Assembly: GCA_029379385.1 (NCBI GenBank)
Contig: CM055611.1
Span: 3,658,001 to 3,722,000, forward strand
Reading direction: 5' to 3'
Length of the DNA: 64,000 bases
Origin: Quillaja saponaria
Lineage: Eukaryota > Streptophyta > Magnoliopsida > Fabales > Quillajaceae
Shown here piece after piece: positions 52,016 through 64,000 of the stretch; the stretch's first letter is position 1, and each line of letters begins with the position of its first letter. A program made the translations under genes and the position numbers. The notes under the pieces are model-generated. The model searched no databases. It worked only from the letters and a program-made list of their open reading frames with translations, and was not told the origin of the DNA.

Positions 52016-52514
52016 ACTAAATCAGCACAAGATTGAATTTCTCCATATGATTTCCTTAGCTAACTGTAGAGAGGTCTCTATAGATCTTAGTTTTCCCCGG
52101 GAGTGATGGGACCCAGAAATAAGGAAAGAACCTACAACAAAGAGGAAGTGGAGTTTATGTTCACTTGGTGCAAATTAATTTGGGTTTTCTCTCCTTTGTC
52201 AAAAGATGAACTTAAAGCTTTCTCATTTAGAAAATAAGGAAAAAGAAATTATGTCTGTGGAATAATGCAGTAGATTGTATTTACGTTGTAACCAACATTA
52301 AGCTTTAGTAGCACAATGAAAAGTATATCTTAAAATTAGATGAACATTGTTACAATCAATTGAAAACTTTTAATGTCTATCCACAATATGCTAATGTCAA
52401 ATTTACATGAAATTCTCAAGATGCACATATTGAAGATATTCATAGAGACTTGCAGCATGTCGAGGATGCTATCAGTGAAGTTAACAATTTGTTAAATGAC
52501 ATAATTTTGCGAAG
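52016..52514. other. Intergenic DNA, with a short coiled-coil-like reading next to the TRIM LTR
   Basis: No gene is supported. At about 52410-52510 the plus strand reads DAHIEDIHRDLQHVEDAISE and a few more residues, amphipathic and acidic. It abuts the LTR edge at 52515. It may be a fragment of another element's gag or of a lost gene. Confidence 0.3.
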
Positions 52515-52712
52515 TGCGCTAGGAAACTATTCTAAGATAATCAAACAACGATTATGAATAGTATTGTATGGCTATTGGTTCAAAATCCCAATACAAAGTA
52601 GTGGCAATTAGGTATCATGGTGGTAAGACATAAGGATATATATTAGTAAAGCGGAATTATGGACAAAAAAAAAATTAATTGTTATGGAATTGGTAGAGTT
52701 TCTATCGTTACA
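52515..52712 (-). repeat. LTR of TRIM-like copy 2
   Basis: Exactly 198 bp with TG...CA ends on the minus strand. Best preserved of the three LTRs for defining the family ends. Confidence 0.82.
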
Positions 52713-53289
52713 TTACTCCTAAAGCTTGAAAGCAAAGCACAAGAAAATAAAAGCCAAGAGACCAATAAAGATAAATTACATTAAGTCGATTTTGAACAAG
52801 ACCCTTTACAAATGATCCTTTTTGGGTTACAAGATATCCAAATTAATGTAACTTCTACCAACTTAAACCTCTTATAACCATATCTAAATCCCTACAACTT
52901 CCCCACCGTTTATACAAAGTTTCATATAATACTTGATAACTTCATCTTTTTGTGCAAAATACCTTGTATTGATTTATTCCATAATTACACAAATGAGGTG
53001 TCAACAATGCTCTAAATTTATATGTGAATGATGATTGAAATTTATATAGACATTTACACTTTAGTCTCATTTTTTGTATAAAAGTTTGGCATTACAATAA
53101 ATTTTTTAAGACTGAAATTTCTACTAATATATTTAATCTAAATATTTATAATATTATCTTGCAAGACAATGTCTATAATCAATAACACGATCAAAATAAA
53201 TTGGTGAAACTATCAAAATTTGCTATGCTTTGTGACATAAACAAGATTAGTCAATAGGCTTGAATTTGGTCAAAATGACCAAAGTTTAG

Positions 53290-53752
53290 ATTTGGCTTTT
53301 TTGAAAAATAGGTTGAATTGGCCTTTTAGCCATTAGGAAAAATTAAGCGAAATTGACCGAATTGGATATTAGGCCAAATTATAGACTAAATTGGTCGAAG
53401 TGATCATTATGTCATTAAGTTAAATTGGCCATTATGTCATTCGATCAAAATAGGTCTAACTGGCCATTATGTTATTAGGGCAACTTGGCTGAATTGGGAA
53501 AATTGACATTTGGCTAAATTAGGCTAAATTGGCCATTAATAAATAAATAGCCATTGTCATTTGGTCAAATTAGACTAAATTGACCAATTTGGCCAAACTT
53601 GGCCGAATTGGCCATTAAGACATAATTTGGCCATTGTCATTTGGTGAAATTAGGCCGAATTGACCAGGTTGACCAAATTTGGCTGAATTGGCCATTAGGT
53701 CATAATTTGACCACTGTTATTTTTCCAAATTAAGCCAAATTGGCTATAATTA
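53290..53752 (-). repeat. GGCC-rich array of copy 2, left part
   Basis: Units such as TTGGCCATTATGTCATT and GGCCAAACTTGGCCGAATTG repeat irregularly; in reverse complement they match 32930-33319. The AATTATAGCCAATTTGGCTT text (minus strand, next to 53752) matches 33155-33180. This places the solo-LTR insertion about 160 bp from the LARD insertion site in copy 1. Confidence 0.8.
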
Positions 53753-56700
53753 TGTTACACTATTCACATAGGCATGATTGATCAGAGAAATGGGTAACCA
53801 ATCCTCAGTAACCCTGACTTCAAAGTAAGTAAAACACATATGACTATTGACTAAATCAATGCATAAAAAAAAATTATAAAACAAAAGTTAACTGCGAAAA
53901 TTCTTTTACTGAAACAAATAATAATTTACTGAAAATTTCAACAGAGATTCTTGCAATATGGAACATGCCTCAAAATACCAACACATATGCTCCTATTTTT
54001 TACACAACCACAACACAAAGACAACAAGGAGCTTCGCTCCGTCCACATCTTAAACAAAATAATTAACTAGACTATTATAACATACAAAATTAGACATCCC
54101 ACAGCTCTAGTGTGACTGCAAACTTTCACCTCTTGACTTCAAGATTGAGATTCCGAAGAATTACCTTGCCACCAAACACTCAGCAAAGTCCATTATTAGT
54201 AGTAGTCGTTTTTGAGATCCTGTTAATAAAAAAAATCCACAAGAGAATGGTAAGTTCTACGGACTCAGTGAGTAAAAAATAGTACCAAAAGGCTACTAGT
54301 ATCACTCAAAGCATATATGTCATCATTTAATCTCACGTAACAATATTCATGTTTTAATTCAATAGTATAAGCACGTAAGTGTAATTCTCATAAAGTCATG
54401 ATTCACATGTTTTATAACATATATAACTCAATTCAAGTATGTAAAGTTCATAATCTCAAACAAAGCAATCAAAGCATACAAAGCAAGTAAAAGGCCAACT
54501 GAGTAACTGAGCCTCATACACCACCTCCCACCAGGCAGTTTTGCTCCGGCACACCAAACAGAATCAGAAATAAAATCACTAAATCCCTTTTTCCAATCCA
54601 CCCTCCGGGACTGAGCACTCAATTCTTTTAAAACACTTATCAGAATCATAAAATCAAAACATCCTAGGTGCACCTAAATTTCATTTTCGGAAATAAAATC
54701 ATTTCGGAAAATATTTTACTTCGTTGGCCCTTATCAACCACAAACAATTTCAAATAAACATAATTCAAATAACTCACTGAAACACTGCACTTGCTTATTT
54801 TTCTATATAACACATTTATTCAAATACATATACAATTACACATAGTATCTAGCCACTAAAGGGTAACAATTAACCACTCACCTTTAAATGATTTCATTTT
54901 TCACTTACACTTGAGTTCATGCTCATCATTGATTCAACTACACTTTCCAAAGCTACAATTACATTTTTCAAGTTTTACTTAGTTTGACAATTCCTAAGTT
55001 ATAACCTTTTAGTTACGAAAATATAGAGTTACTAAGTTTCAAGTATTTATTTAAAGTTAAATCTTCTTTAGTTATTTTCACAATGATCTTAGAGATATAT
55101 TTGATTTCCTCTTATATACTTAACCAAATTTAGCAAAACCAAGTTTAAGAATTATCTTTAAGAAGTTATCTATCTTTCTTAATTAGAAACTTTTCCTATA
55201 ATTAGTCTTAAACTCACTTAATTCCTTACATTAACAAAAACAAGGCACTGCACAAATTCCAGGTTGCTAACCTCTTATTCTGATACTTATTGAGTTCTCA
55301 TACTTGGAAATTAAATTATGAAACTTTTAGTTTAGTTTTTTAATATGTTAGGAACATTTCATGTTCAGAATTTCACTCTTAATTCAAATTTTAAGACCTT
55401 CTTATATCAGTTTTTCCAAAATAGGTACAATCAGAACCCGAAAATCCTAACCATGACTTCCAACACCTCCAAAATTCACACAATATGGAATTAAGACCTA
55501 CACCACTCCAGATTTACTATTTAGTATGTTATGAACAAATTTTATTTGGAGGTCCAAGGCTAATTCAAACCACAACCTAAGACAAAGTCTCCCGGACTGA
55601 CTGAAGCTCACTAAAAATTAAGCATGGACCTAGCTATAGTCTAAAAGCTCTACCAACAAATATACTTAGAACTAGGTTACAAAATTCTTTAGACAATATC
55701 TCAAGACCCTAACCTAAACTTTCTTTTCTGAACTCTTAATTTAATTCAGCTCCGAAGGCACCCGAAATATAAGATTTCTCTAACCTACAAAATTAGGCCC
55801 TACATCCCTTGAAAATCCTCTTAATTCTCATTTTCCAACACTTTACCATGTATCTTAAAATAAAGTTAATTTTTTCAGTTCATTCAAGAATTCAAATTTT
55901 ATAGTTTAACATTAACTTATTTATCTTTCATATATATATTTTTTTAATTTAGCATATGACTAACGAGACTTATGTAGATTAACTTCTATAAATATATTGA
56001 TATTTAAGTTCTCTTAAATATTTTATTAAATAACTAGCAGATATCCTTCATTTTAATTCACACATATATATTCATAGGTATATACATGCTTTCATATACC
56101 TTTAGAACAATTTTATTATATCTTAAACTACTCATATTTCACTTATTAATTCAAATATTGCTTAGTTTCTGCATTCCATTGTCATAATTTCCTACTTAAA
56201 AAATTAATCAATAAATCTTAGTAAATTATATTTCTCAATTCCACCTATACATATTTGAAACATTAAACTTCACATTATCTAAGATTCTTTAAATTTAAAT
56301 TATACTAATCTTAATTTACATATTTGAGTCTTAAACTTCCAATTCTAATAATTGTACACATCAATTACCATATACATTTATTGTTAATAACCTTTGATTC
56401 ATTACCACTAATTTTCCTAACTTTCTTAATTAAACCAAAAGAAATTCCCAACAATTCACTTAACTAAGATCAAATTTTAGTTCTTAAGATAATCCTTTTA
56501 ATACTTGAATTAGGGAGTAATTTGAACTTCTTCAACTTCGTAATATGAATGGTAGCATATTTGCTGCCTTGCTTCATGTTTCTCGTGGAGAAAGGTTAAG
56601 AAGTTAAACAGGGCAGAGGTAATTGGTCATGCCCTTAATCCTTACAACTTCAACATATTCACACATAAAGTATTCTAACAACCCATGTTGCATCAATTAT

Positions 56701-59700
56701 AGCTCCACCATCCATACACTAATACATATTAGAAACATTTATTATTATAACTAGAAAAAAAAATTAAATAAATAAATAAATAATCGAGTTTTAGACATAA
56801 TGTTTAAATTTTGTTGCAGAATAATAAATATACATAAATAAATTAATTAAATAATAATACAATGGAATATGTTATAATTTGATATCTTAGTGCAATTGTT
56901 ATAACTCGATAGTTTAGCATTCATTTTAGAATGTTCATGTATAACCTGTGTGAGTAGGAGAATAAAATTTTATGTAAATTAAAATTTGAAACAAATAAAT
57001 AAATAGATACATACATGTAATTAAGAAATTAATTTTTATTATATTGGGTGATTAAAAGAGTAGTATATATATATATATATATATAACTTTAAATGGATTA
57101 TTGAAATTGAATTAGAGCCACACAAAGAGAATTCTTGACTTTGACTTGTATATTCTTTTTTCATTTTTTCATTTTTTCATTTTTTTTCTTTCTATGTCAT
57201 TCACCTCCTTTTCCTTTATAGGCACTGCCTCTTTTTCTTCTTGATTATTCTGCCGAGTTCCTCTACTTTTCTTTCTCCTTGCTCGCTACCATCTTCAAGT
57301 TCAATTCATCAGCTTTAGATTCATGAAGACTTTCCTTTTAGTGGATGAGTGAAGGTGTACTTTGTCTTCCTTTCTCCTTTCTTTGCTTTAGTTTGCTCTC
57401 TCCTCCCTTATTGTCATGTTTATCATTCTTTTATGGAGTAGATGCTCTGCTCTTCAAACCAAGAATTCCAGCCAAACCAATGAGAGTTCCTATCCGTGAA
57501 CTCTAAAGTGTATTATGTGGGTGTGGGTTTGTGTGATAGTGTGTGAGGGGAACCAAAAGGGAGCAAGCAGCAGCTATAACGCAAGCTGCTGCCATGCCCT
57601 GTTTTGGCTGTTTTCAGCCGTGAGGAAAGGGGCAATGTTAGCCACCCTTGCTGTAGCGTGCTAATGTGTTTTTGTGACAAAAAATTAACCATGCTATCTC
57701 ATGGGTAGCATGATATAGGGCAGCAAGTTTGTTGCCATGTAAACTGTGAGATGTGAGGGAGTTAAAGTACTCCCAAGTTTAAGTTTCTTTTAAACTCATT
57801 TTAGGGATTCAAATTGGTTTTAAGATGTCATCTTAATAAATTATAAGTGTAATTTTTTTTTAGAACTTTGATTTAGTAAATTAGCAATGTTAGTTATAGT
57901 ATCATTAAATGCTAGTTTGGGTAAATTAGTTATAAATCAGTTAAACTTAATTAGAAATGAAAAGTAAGTTATTGGGGATAATCAAGTTGTGCTATAGGAA
58001 TTACGTTGTTGTTTTGTTATATATGTTCATGGAATTCTAGATAATTAATGAGTTGGTTAGGAAAACCTAGAGGTGATTTACATATATAAGTTAATCACAT
58101 AAATTTCATCAATTAAATAGTTATAAGATAATAAAATTAATTACATAAATGTTAAACCTAAAAAGTAAAATATGAGGAATGTGAAATCATGTAGGTTTCC
58201 ATTGTTAAATAGTTAATTGAGAAACATGAAGTTGGACTAAGTTAATGTTAAGTTAAACAATTGGAATTAGTGAATAAATTGAATTAATTAACCTTGCCTT
58301 AAGAAATATGTTAGACATAGTTACATACGATTAAGAAATAGTGGAGTTGATTTTGAAGTGATTATTATAAATAACTTATAAATTTATGATTTTTAGCTTC
58401 GGAGCGTGTCAAGGATTTATTGACACTTTCATAGTCAAGACGAGATGATGAGCAAAACCTATGAATTTTGTGAGTGAATTACATGCACTTTAGTTGCCTG
58501 ATTATTACGTGTAATTAAATGTGTATTTGAATAGATGACTTATATGAATAAAAATAAACAAGTGCAATGTTTCAATAAGTTATTTGAATTATGTTTGTTT
58601 AAAATTGGCTATGGTTAATAAGGGCCAACAAAGTGAGTTTTTCTTCGATATGATTTTTATTTCTAAAACTGAAATCCATGTGAATCTAGGATATTTTGAT
58701 ATGAGATACTTTGATTCTGATAAGTGTTTAAAATATTTGAGTGCTCAGTCCCTGTGAGATAGATTGTGTATGGGATATATATTTGATGTGCAGTGCAAAA
58801 ATTGCTTGTGGGCAGATATATGGAGTGCAGGGTTGAGTTACTCAGTTGACTTTTTGTTTGCTTTGAGTGTTTTGATTGTTTAATTTGAATTGTGAATTAT
58901 GAGTATTTTAATTGCTTTGTCTATCTTATGAATCATGGAAATGTGATTTTATGATGAATACAAGTATGTACGTGTACTGTGAAATTATAATATGAATATG
59001 ATTACATGAGATTAACTAATTATATGTGTTCTTATGCTCTGATTGATGCTGGTACCTTCAGTATATGTTGTTTGTTCACTGAGTCCGTAGGACTCACCAC
59101 TCTTCTGTTATTATTTATTTTTTAGTAGCAGGAATTTAGCATATTGCTTTGATGAGCTCATGACCTACTAATAAAGTACGGTAATGTTTTTTTTTTGCAA
59201 GATCTCATACTTGAAGTTAAGGATGAAAATTTACAGTCATCCTAGAGCTATGGGTTGTTTGATGTTGTATGTTGTAATAGTCTAGTTAGTTGTTATCGTT
59301 TATAATATTGCTAGAGTGCAGCTCCCTTGTGTATACTATAATTATTATGGTCTAGTTGTATTTAAACAAGATTATGTGGTTGTATTTTTGGGTATATTCC
59401 ATATTGGTAGGAACCTCTACTAAAATTTTCAATAAATGTTATGTATTCAATAGTAAGTCTGTTTCTAATTTAATTTAGTAAAGTTTTTTCTTGGTTTTAA
59501 ATATAATTGCTCTAAGAGTGATATGTGTTTAATTGTTGTAAAGTCAGAGTTACGAAGGTTTAGTTATCATATCCTCCGGCCAGTCATGCCTCCAAAAAGG
59601 GTGTGACATTTATCACCCCTTTTTACCACTTACGGACAAAGAAAATTATCCACCTAAATGGCTAGAATCTGGCCTAACATTACCCATACACTTTATTTTA

Positions 59701-60315
59701 TAAACGCAGCTCCTAAAGAGCTTTGAAGCTCACGGTGGCTCAAGACTTTCTCCACTATTAGACTAGTTTCATGGCTGCCCTCCCATAACATAGCAACCAC
59801 AGCAACCACCAAGAAAGATGGAAACCCCACAAGAACGACAAGAAATCTCACAATCAAAGACAAGCAAAGAAGGAAAGAGATCCTTTACCTTGAATCTAAC
59901 TTAAGCAAGATGACCCTTAGGACTTCTTGGGCTGAAAATAGTAGCTATAGGTGGCCTTCTTTCCTAGTGCAAAGAACAGGGGACTCGGCAATACCAAATG
60001 AAAAGTGAGGCAGTACTTAAGTGAAGAAAAAAGGAAAGAAAATGCTAGCAAAGTCGGTTGGCAAGGGGGAGGAAAAGATAACCCATTAATATAATATAAA
60101 CTTATAGTTCTAAATTTTGTTTTCTAATTTGTGGTGTATATTAATCCAATTCTATGTATATCTAAATCCAAGTCAACCAATAAGATGATGGACCTTAATT
60201 TTCCTATATGTATATCCAAATATTCTCTTATTTTAAACTATTTTATATAAGTTTATTATTTACGTACAATATCTTAAAATAAACGTTAGACTATCAAGTT
60301 ATAAGGGTTATAACA
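53753..60315 (-). mobile_element. Solo LTR of the long-LTR family (copy D), split by another solo LTR
   Basis: On the minus strand it starts TGTTATAACCCTTATAAC at 60315 and ends GTGTAACA at 53753. Flanks AATTA (53748-53752) and AATAA (60316-60320) are a 4-of-5 target duplication. Removing the insertion at 56743-59608 and one copy of its TTTAT duplication leaves 3692 bp, close to the 3771 and 3831 bp of the paired LTRs. No internal domain or partner LTR exists, so the original element was reduced by LTR-LTR recombination. Confidence 0.8.
56743..59608 (+). mobile_element. Solo LTR of the long-LTR family (copy E), nested in copy D
   Basis: Begins TATTATAACTAG (family start TGTTATAAC, G changed to A) and ends GGGTGTGACA. 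TTTAT occurs on both sides (56738-56742 and 59609-59613), a perfect 5-bp target duplication. Length is 2866 bp, about 0.9 kb shorter than copies B and C. Contains the CTGAGTCCGTAGGACTCACC box at about 59078. Confidence 0.85.
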
Positions 60316-60640
60316 AATAAGGCATAGCCATTTGGCAGGGAGAATTAAAGCAAATTGGCCATAGTTGACCACTCATTTGGCCAAATTAGGTGTAATTGGT
60401 CATTAGGCTAAATTAGGTCGATTTTGATCATTATTGTCATTTGGCCAAATTAGGTTGCATTGCCCCTGTCATTTGGCCAAACTAGGCTGAATTGACCATT
60501 AGGCCATAATTGCCCAATGTCATTTAGCCAAATTAGGTTGAATTTGATCATTATCATCATTTGGCCGAATTAATGGCCATTATGTCGTTATGTCAAATTA
60601 TGCGGAATTGGCCATTATGCCAAATTAGACAAATTGTATA
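60316..60640 (-). repeat. GGCC-rich array of copy 2, right part
   Basis: Units such as CATTTGGCCAAATTAGG and TTGCCCCTGTCATTTGGCC. Continuation of 53290-53752 beyond copy D. Confidence 0.78.
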
Positions 60641-60944
60641 TAAATTTAAACATGCACCCAAGGTATTATCAACCATAGTTTTAGATGAAATAAACATTTT
60701 CACAATATCTCAGGATAAAATTACAATTGTCATATTGTGTTCATAAAGAAAATAAGTTACCTTGATTTCAAGTGGGGTAATAAGAATCCTCTAATTAACA
60801 AATGATTGGATGGAAGATCCACATTGCATAAGAAAGACCATAAACAATTAAATGAATATGAACCTTATACAAAGTTTCATGTAATTGGTTAATTCTAAAA
60901 TTACACGAATAAAGTGTCAACACAATTTAGAATAAAGTTTCATG

Positions 60945-61692
60945 AACAACAGGGGAAAGTGTGAGTCACAAGGACTCGATTAGTAAACCACGTATCTTGA
61001 GGGTACTAGCATCAATCAAAGCACATATATCATCACTTAATCTCAAATAATAGTATTCATGTTTTAATCAATAGTATACACACGGATTTGTAATTCTCAT
61101 AAAGTCATGATTCACATGTTTCACAGCATATATAAATCAATTTTACTATCCGAAGTTCACAATTCTAAACAAAGCAATCAAGCATATAAAGCAAGCAAAG
61201 GGCCAACGAGTAACTCAGCTCTGCACAACAATATCACCCCCCACCTGACATTTACGTGCCCATACAATAAATTAATACATAATCCATCCCACTAGGGCTG
61301 AGCATTCAAATGTTAAAAATATTTATTAGACTTAGAATATATCAAAATTTCAAATCAGAATATTTAGGTGCAACCAGATTTCAGTTTCAGATATAAAAAT
61401 CATTTATCAGAAAATTTCACTTTGTTGGCCCTTATCAACGACAACCAATATCAAATAACAAACATAATTCAATTATTCAAATTCACATAATTCATTTTAC
61501 ACAATTATCTGGCAAACAAAGTGCACGTAATTCACTCACTCAGTCCATGGATTTCGTTTGTCGTCTTGTCTAGACTGTGAATGTGTCTGTAAATCCTCGA
61601 CACAATCTGAAACTGAAAATCATAAATTTATATGTTAGTTCCTGTAATCATTGCATTATTAATTCTAGAATTCCTAATTCCGTTATGCATAC

Positions 61693-61731
<39 letters not shown>

Positions 61732-63358
61732 CATTCAATTAATTCCGTAATTCATTTAACTTATTACTTGGAAATTAATTGCTATAGATATCTAACATTC
61801 AATTGCTCATAAGCATTTTATCAATTCTTATCATACATGGTTAATCTTTATTCTCCGTTCATATATTTTCTTTTCCACTAATGTATCATCTCATAAGCCT
61901 TTATATTATATAAGTTCCACTTAGTGAGTTAAATTAAATTAAATATAAACTTTTTATGGTATTTATAATTTAAACTTCTTATTGGTAATTAATCAAAATT
62001 TAAGATAAATCAATAATTTAAACAATACATTTTTACTACGAGTAATTAAGTGTTAAATTCTCCTTTTTCAATTCATCTAACTACTATCTTGATTCTTTGA
62101 TTTATAAACTTTTACCATACCATTTAAACTTGAACTAAACTGTTAATAATTTTAAAAGAATCAAGATGCTAAGTCTTGGAAAACTACCATATATATATTC
62201 TTGCACCTTTTATTCATAATTTTAACTCAACTCATCTAGTTCATAAATTAAATCATCAATCATCCAATTTCCTAAATTCCATAAGCAGTTCAAATAAGAA
62301 ACCTTAGAACCAAAGATTAGTCACCCTACCTAACGCTGAACCAATATACTTGGAGAATTCTTTATCCTTGACATCAATGTATATATGTGCTAATCATTTC
62401 AATAATGTGTAGTTTTATTGCTTTGCGGCCATCTTACGTAAATCATTTTTGAGTTTACTGTGTTTAACTTTCTTTTCGGTCTAAAGTTCTTTCAAAATTG
62501 ACTTGACTATGTTCATTGTTAAGTTATGGGGTCAAAGATGCGTCTTTGTGTGAGTGTGTGTATCTGTGTGGAACTGTAGATTGTAATTAAAAGTTTAAAA
62601 ATTGATGATTTTAGTTAGATTGAACTAGCTATTGAGGATGTTATTCTGGGGATGCCTTATGATGATTCGGGAGCAATCCTTGCTGCCTAACTAGTTTACT
62701 CCATGGTTATCAAGAATTAAGCAAGGAAAGAACAAAGAAACTCAATAAAGGCAGAGTTACTACCTCTTATTCTTCACCTCTCACGGCCAAACCACTAAGC
62801 AAGCATCACTCCTTCTTGACTACTGCAGATTTTCTGGCAGCCAAACGAAGCAAGGATGGATGAAGAGCAAAAACAGGGCACGGCTGTTAGCCACCGTCCC
62901 AACCAACTTCAGTGCACTGCTCCGCTGTCGACAACCTGTCACGCCCCAAGAAGAACAACCAGCACTGTTTTAAAGAAGGTGGAATCATGCTGCTGCAAGG
63001 AGGTGAATTCACGGTCAGCAGAAAGGAAAAACATGGGAGGGGAAGTAAAAGACTCAGCTAAGAATTCTCCAGAGAAAGGAGGGAGGTGGCTTAGCTAAAA
63101 AGGGGAGGAAAGTAAAGTAAAAAAAAAGTAACTTTAAGGTAAAAGTAAAACTAAATTATGTTGAAAATTGAATGTAGGTGTATATATATATATATATATA
63201 TCCATTAACTATTTTCTTCCCAATTTCTTTAGTTTACACATATAATTCACTTACTAAAACTTATACAACAAAAGAAAAAGAATCAAACTTATGCAACAAA
63301 AGAAAAAGAATCAAATTTCCAATCACCCAGTAATATGATAAATATAGTCCTTAAATTC

Positions 63359-63403
<45 letters not shown>

Positions 63404-63465
63404 TCACAATATTTTTTACACACAACATTCCAACTTGTACAGAAAAAATATATCAAGTTATAACA
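60945..63465 (-). mobile_element. Truncated long-LTR family copy F
   Basis: On the minus strand it begins TGTTATAACTTG near 63465 and runs down to the dyad box at about 60961-60976. About 475 bp corresponding to the end of the LTR (the TGTGACA side) are missing. Shared text includes GGCCAACGAGTAACTCAG near 61202 and the GGGCTGAGCA segment near 61297. Several (AT)n tracts lie inside. The GC-richer, C/T-rich part near 62760-63080 corresponds to the 5' portion of the LTR; the ORF there is not a gene. Confidence 0.68.
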
Positions 63466-64000
63466 ACAAACTTGACCATCTTTTCATTTTTTACTGACAA
63501 TCATTACATCTTATATATTGTGCTCTTTTAATTTTCTAATTATACTCATTGAGTTTTAGTGTCTAATAATTGAGTTTTCTTATTCGTTATTAATAGGTGA
63601 GATCGTCTTTCAGTTTCAAAAGTATAAGATAGATGTAATTATTTATAGTTTTATTTTGATTTTTTACTAAAATAAATATTAATTAATCAATTAGGTAAAT
63701 AAATTCTGATTCAACTCAAATTACAATTGGTTTATTAATTACCCCTTTAATGTATGGTTTTTTATTTTACTTTTTTCCTTATAATAGATTAATTCACCTA
63801 ATCCATTAACTCATTAGAGACAAGATCTTTTAGTATTAGTGAGAGACTGAGTACACGTTCATACACAAGTTTGTGAAAGTTAATCATGTCTATGTAGATT
63901 ATTAAGTATATAGCAACTAACATATGCAAATATACGGGTTTTCATTTATCTATTTTAACATAATATTATTAAATAAAAAATTTAGTTATAAATTAAATTT
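63466..64000. other. AT-rich DNA, nothing recognised
   Basis: No coding, RNA or element features seen up to the window end. Confidence 0.5.

Larger units (their letters stand above)
52515..60850 (-). mobile_element. TRIM-like small LTR element, copy 2, reverse orientation, expanded by solo LTRs
   Basis: The left end is a 198-bp LTR (52515-52712), the reverse complement of 48192-48389, starting (minus strand) TGTAACGATAG and ending CCTAGCGCA. TTTAGGAGTAA precedes it as a polypurine tract. The internal sequence 52713-53290 matches 47632-48191 in reverse, and 60640-60850 matches 32690-32930 in reverse (shared ATTTG(C/T)TAATTAG and ACTTGAAAT(T/C)AAGGTAA). The GGCC-rich array lies between them, split by the solo LTR at 53753-60315. 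The other LTR, expected beyond 60850, is missing; partial LTR copy F starts there instead. Sequence at 60870-60940 resembles 52908-53020 in the same orientation, so the right end is rearranged. Confidence 0.7.

Noticed and set aside
59614..60315. Independent small element between copy E and the GGCC array
   Set aside because: It ends GGGTTATAACA exactly like the LTR family, and its length completes copy D to 3.69 kb, so it is the remainder of D.
62856..63098. 80-codon open frame
   Set aside because: Inside LTR copy F, opposite to the element's direction and not kept in the other copies.

Overview
This window looks like nuclear DNA of a dicot plant. It is very AT-rich, its genes have short GT-AG introns, and the three intact or nearly intact genes belong to families typical of land plants: a root-growth-peptide receptor kinase, a plastid-targeted membrane protein and a class-P alcohol dehydrogenase. 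I cannot name the species from the sequence alone.

Layout. Positions 1-6190 carry no convincing gene; there are two small inverted-repeat elements and a decayed coding-like patch near 3600-4640. Positions 6191-9913 (minus strand) encode an LRR receptor kinase of the RGI/RCH type in two exons, with one extra base near 8121 that breaks the frame. A long-LTR repeat copy (about 12050-15706) and two MITEs (17001-17842) fill the next interval. At 18106-21462 (plus) lies a four-exon gene for a 175-residue, probably chloroplast, membrane protein of unknown role. It converges on a ten-exon alcohol dehydrogenase gene at 24874-21944 (minus), whose N-terminus is extended and resembles an organelle presequence.

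From about 25600 to 63465 the window is a nest of retrotransposons. Two convergent copies of a small, TRIM-like LTR element (LTR 198 bp, with a GGCC/ATTGG-rich degenerate repeat inside) acted as landing sites. Copy 1 (32454-48389, plus) has a decayed Ty1-copia element (25732-32452) at its left edge. Inside it are a 10.86 kb LARD-like element (33320-44179, LTRs of about 3.8 kb, target duplication CATTT) and a 3.24 kb non-autonomous element (44388-47626, target duplication AGGCC). Copy 2 (52515 to about 60850, minus) contains a solo LTR (53753-60315), which in turn contains another solo LTR of the same family (56743-59608, target duplication TTTAT). A further partial copy lies at 60945-63465. 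Between the two nests sits a broken 5' fragment of a WDR74/NSA1-like ribosome-biogenesis gene (51728-52015) next to a 797-bp-period direct duplication.

The genes do not form a pathway. Gene coordinates rest on splice sites read by eye and on phase consistency; family assignments rest on remembered conserved motifs, not on a search.
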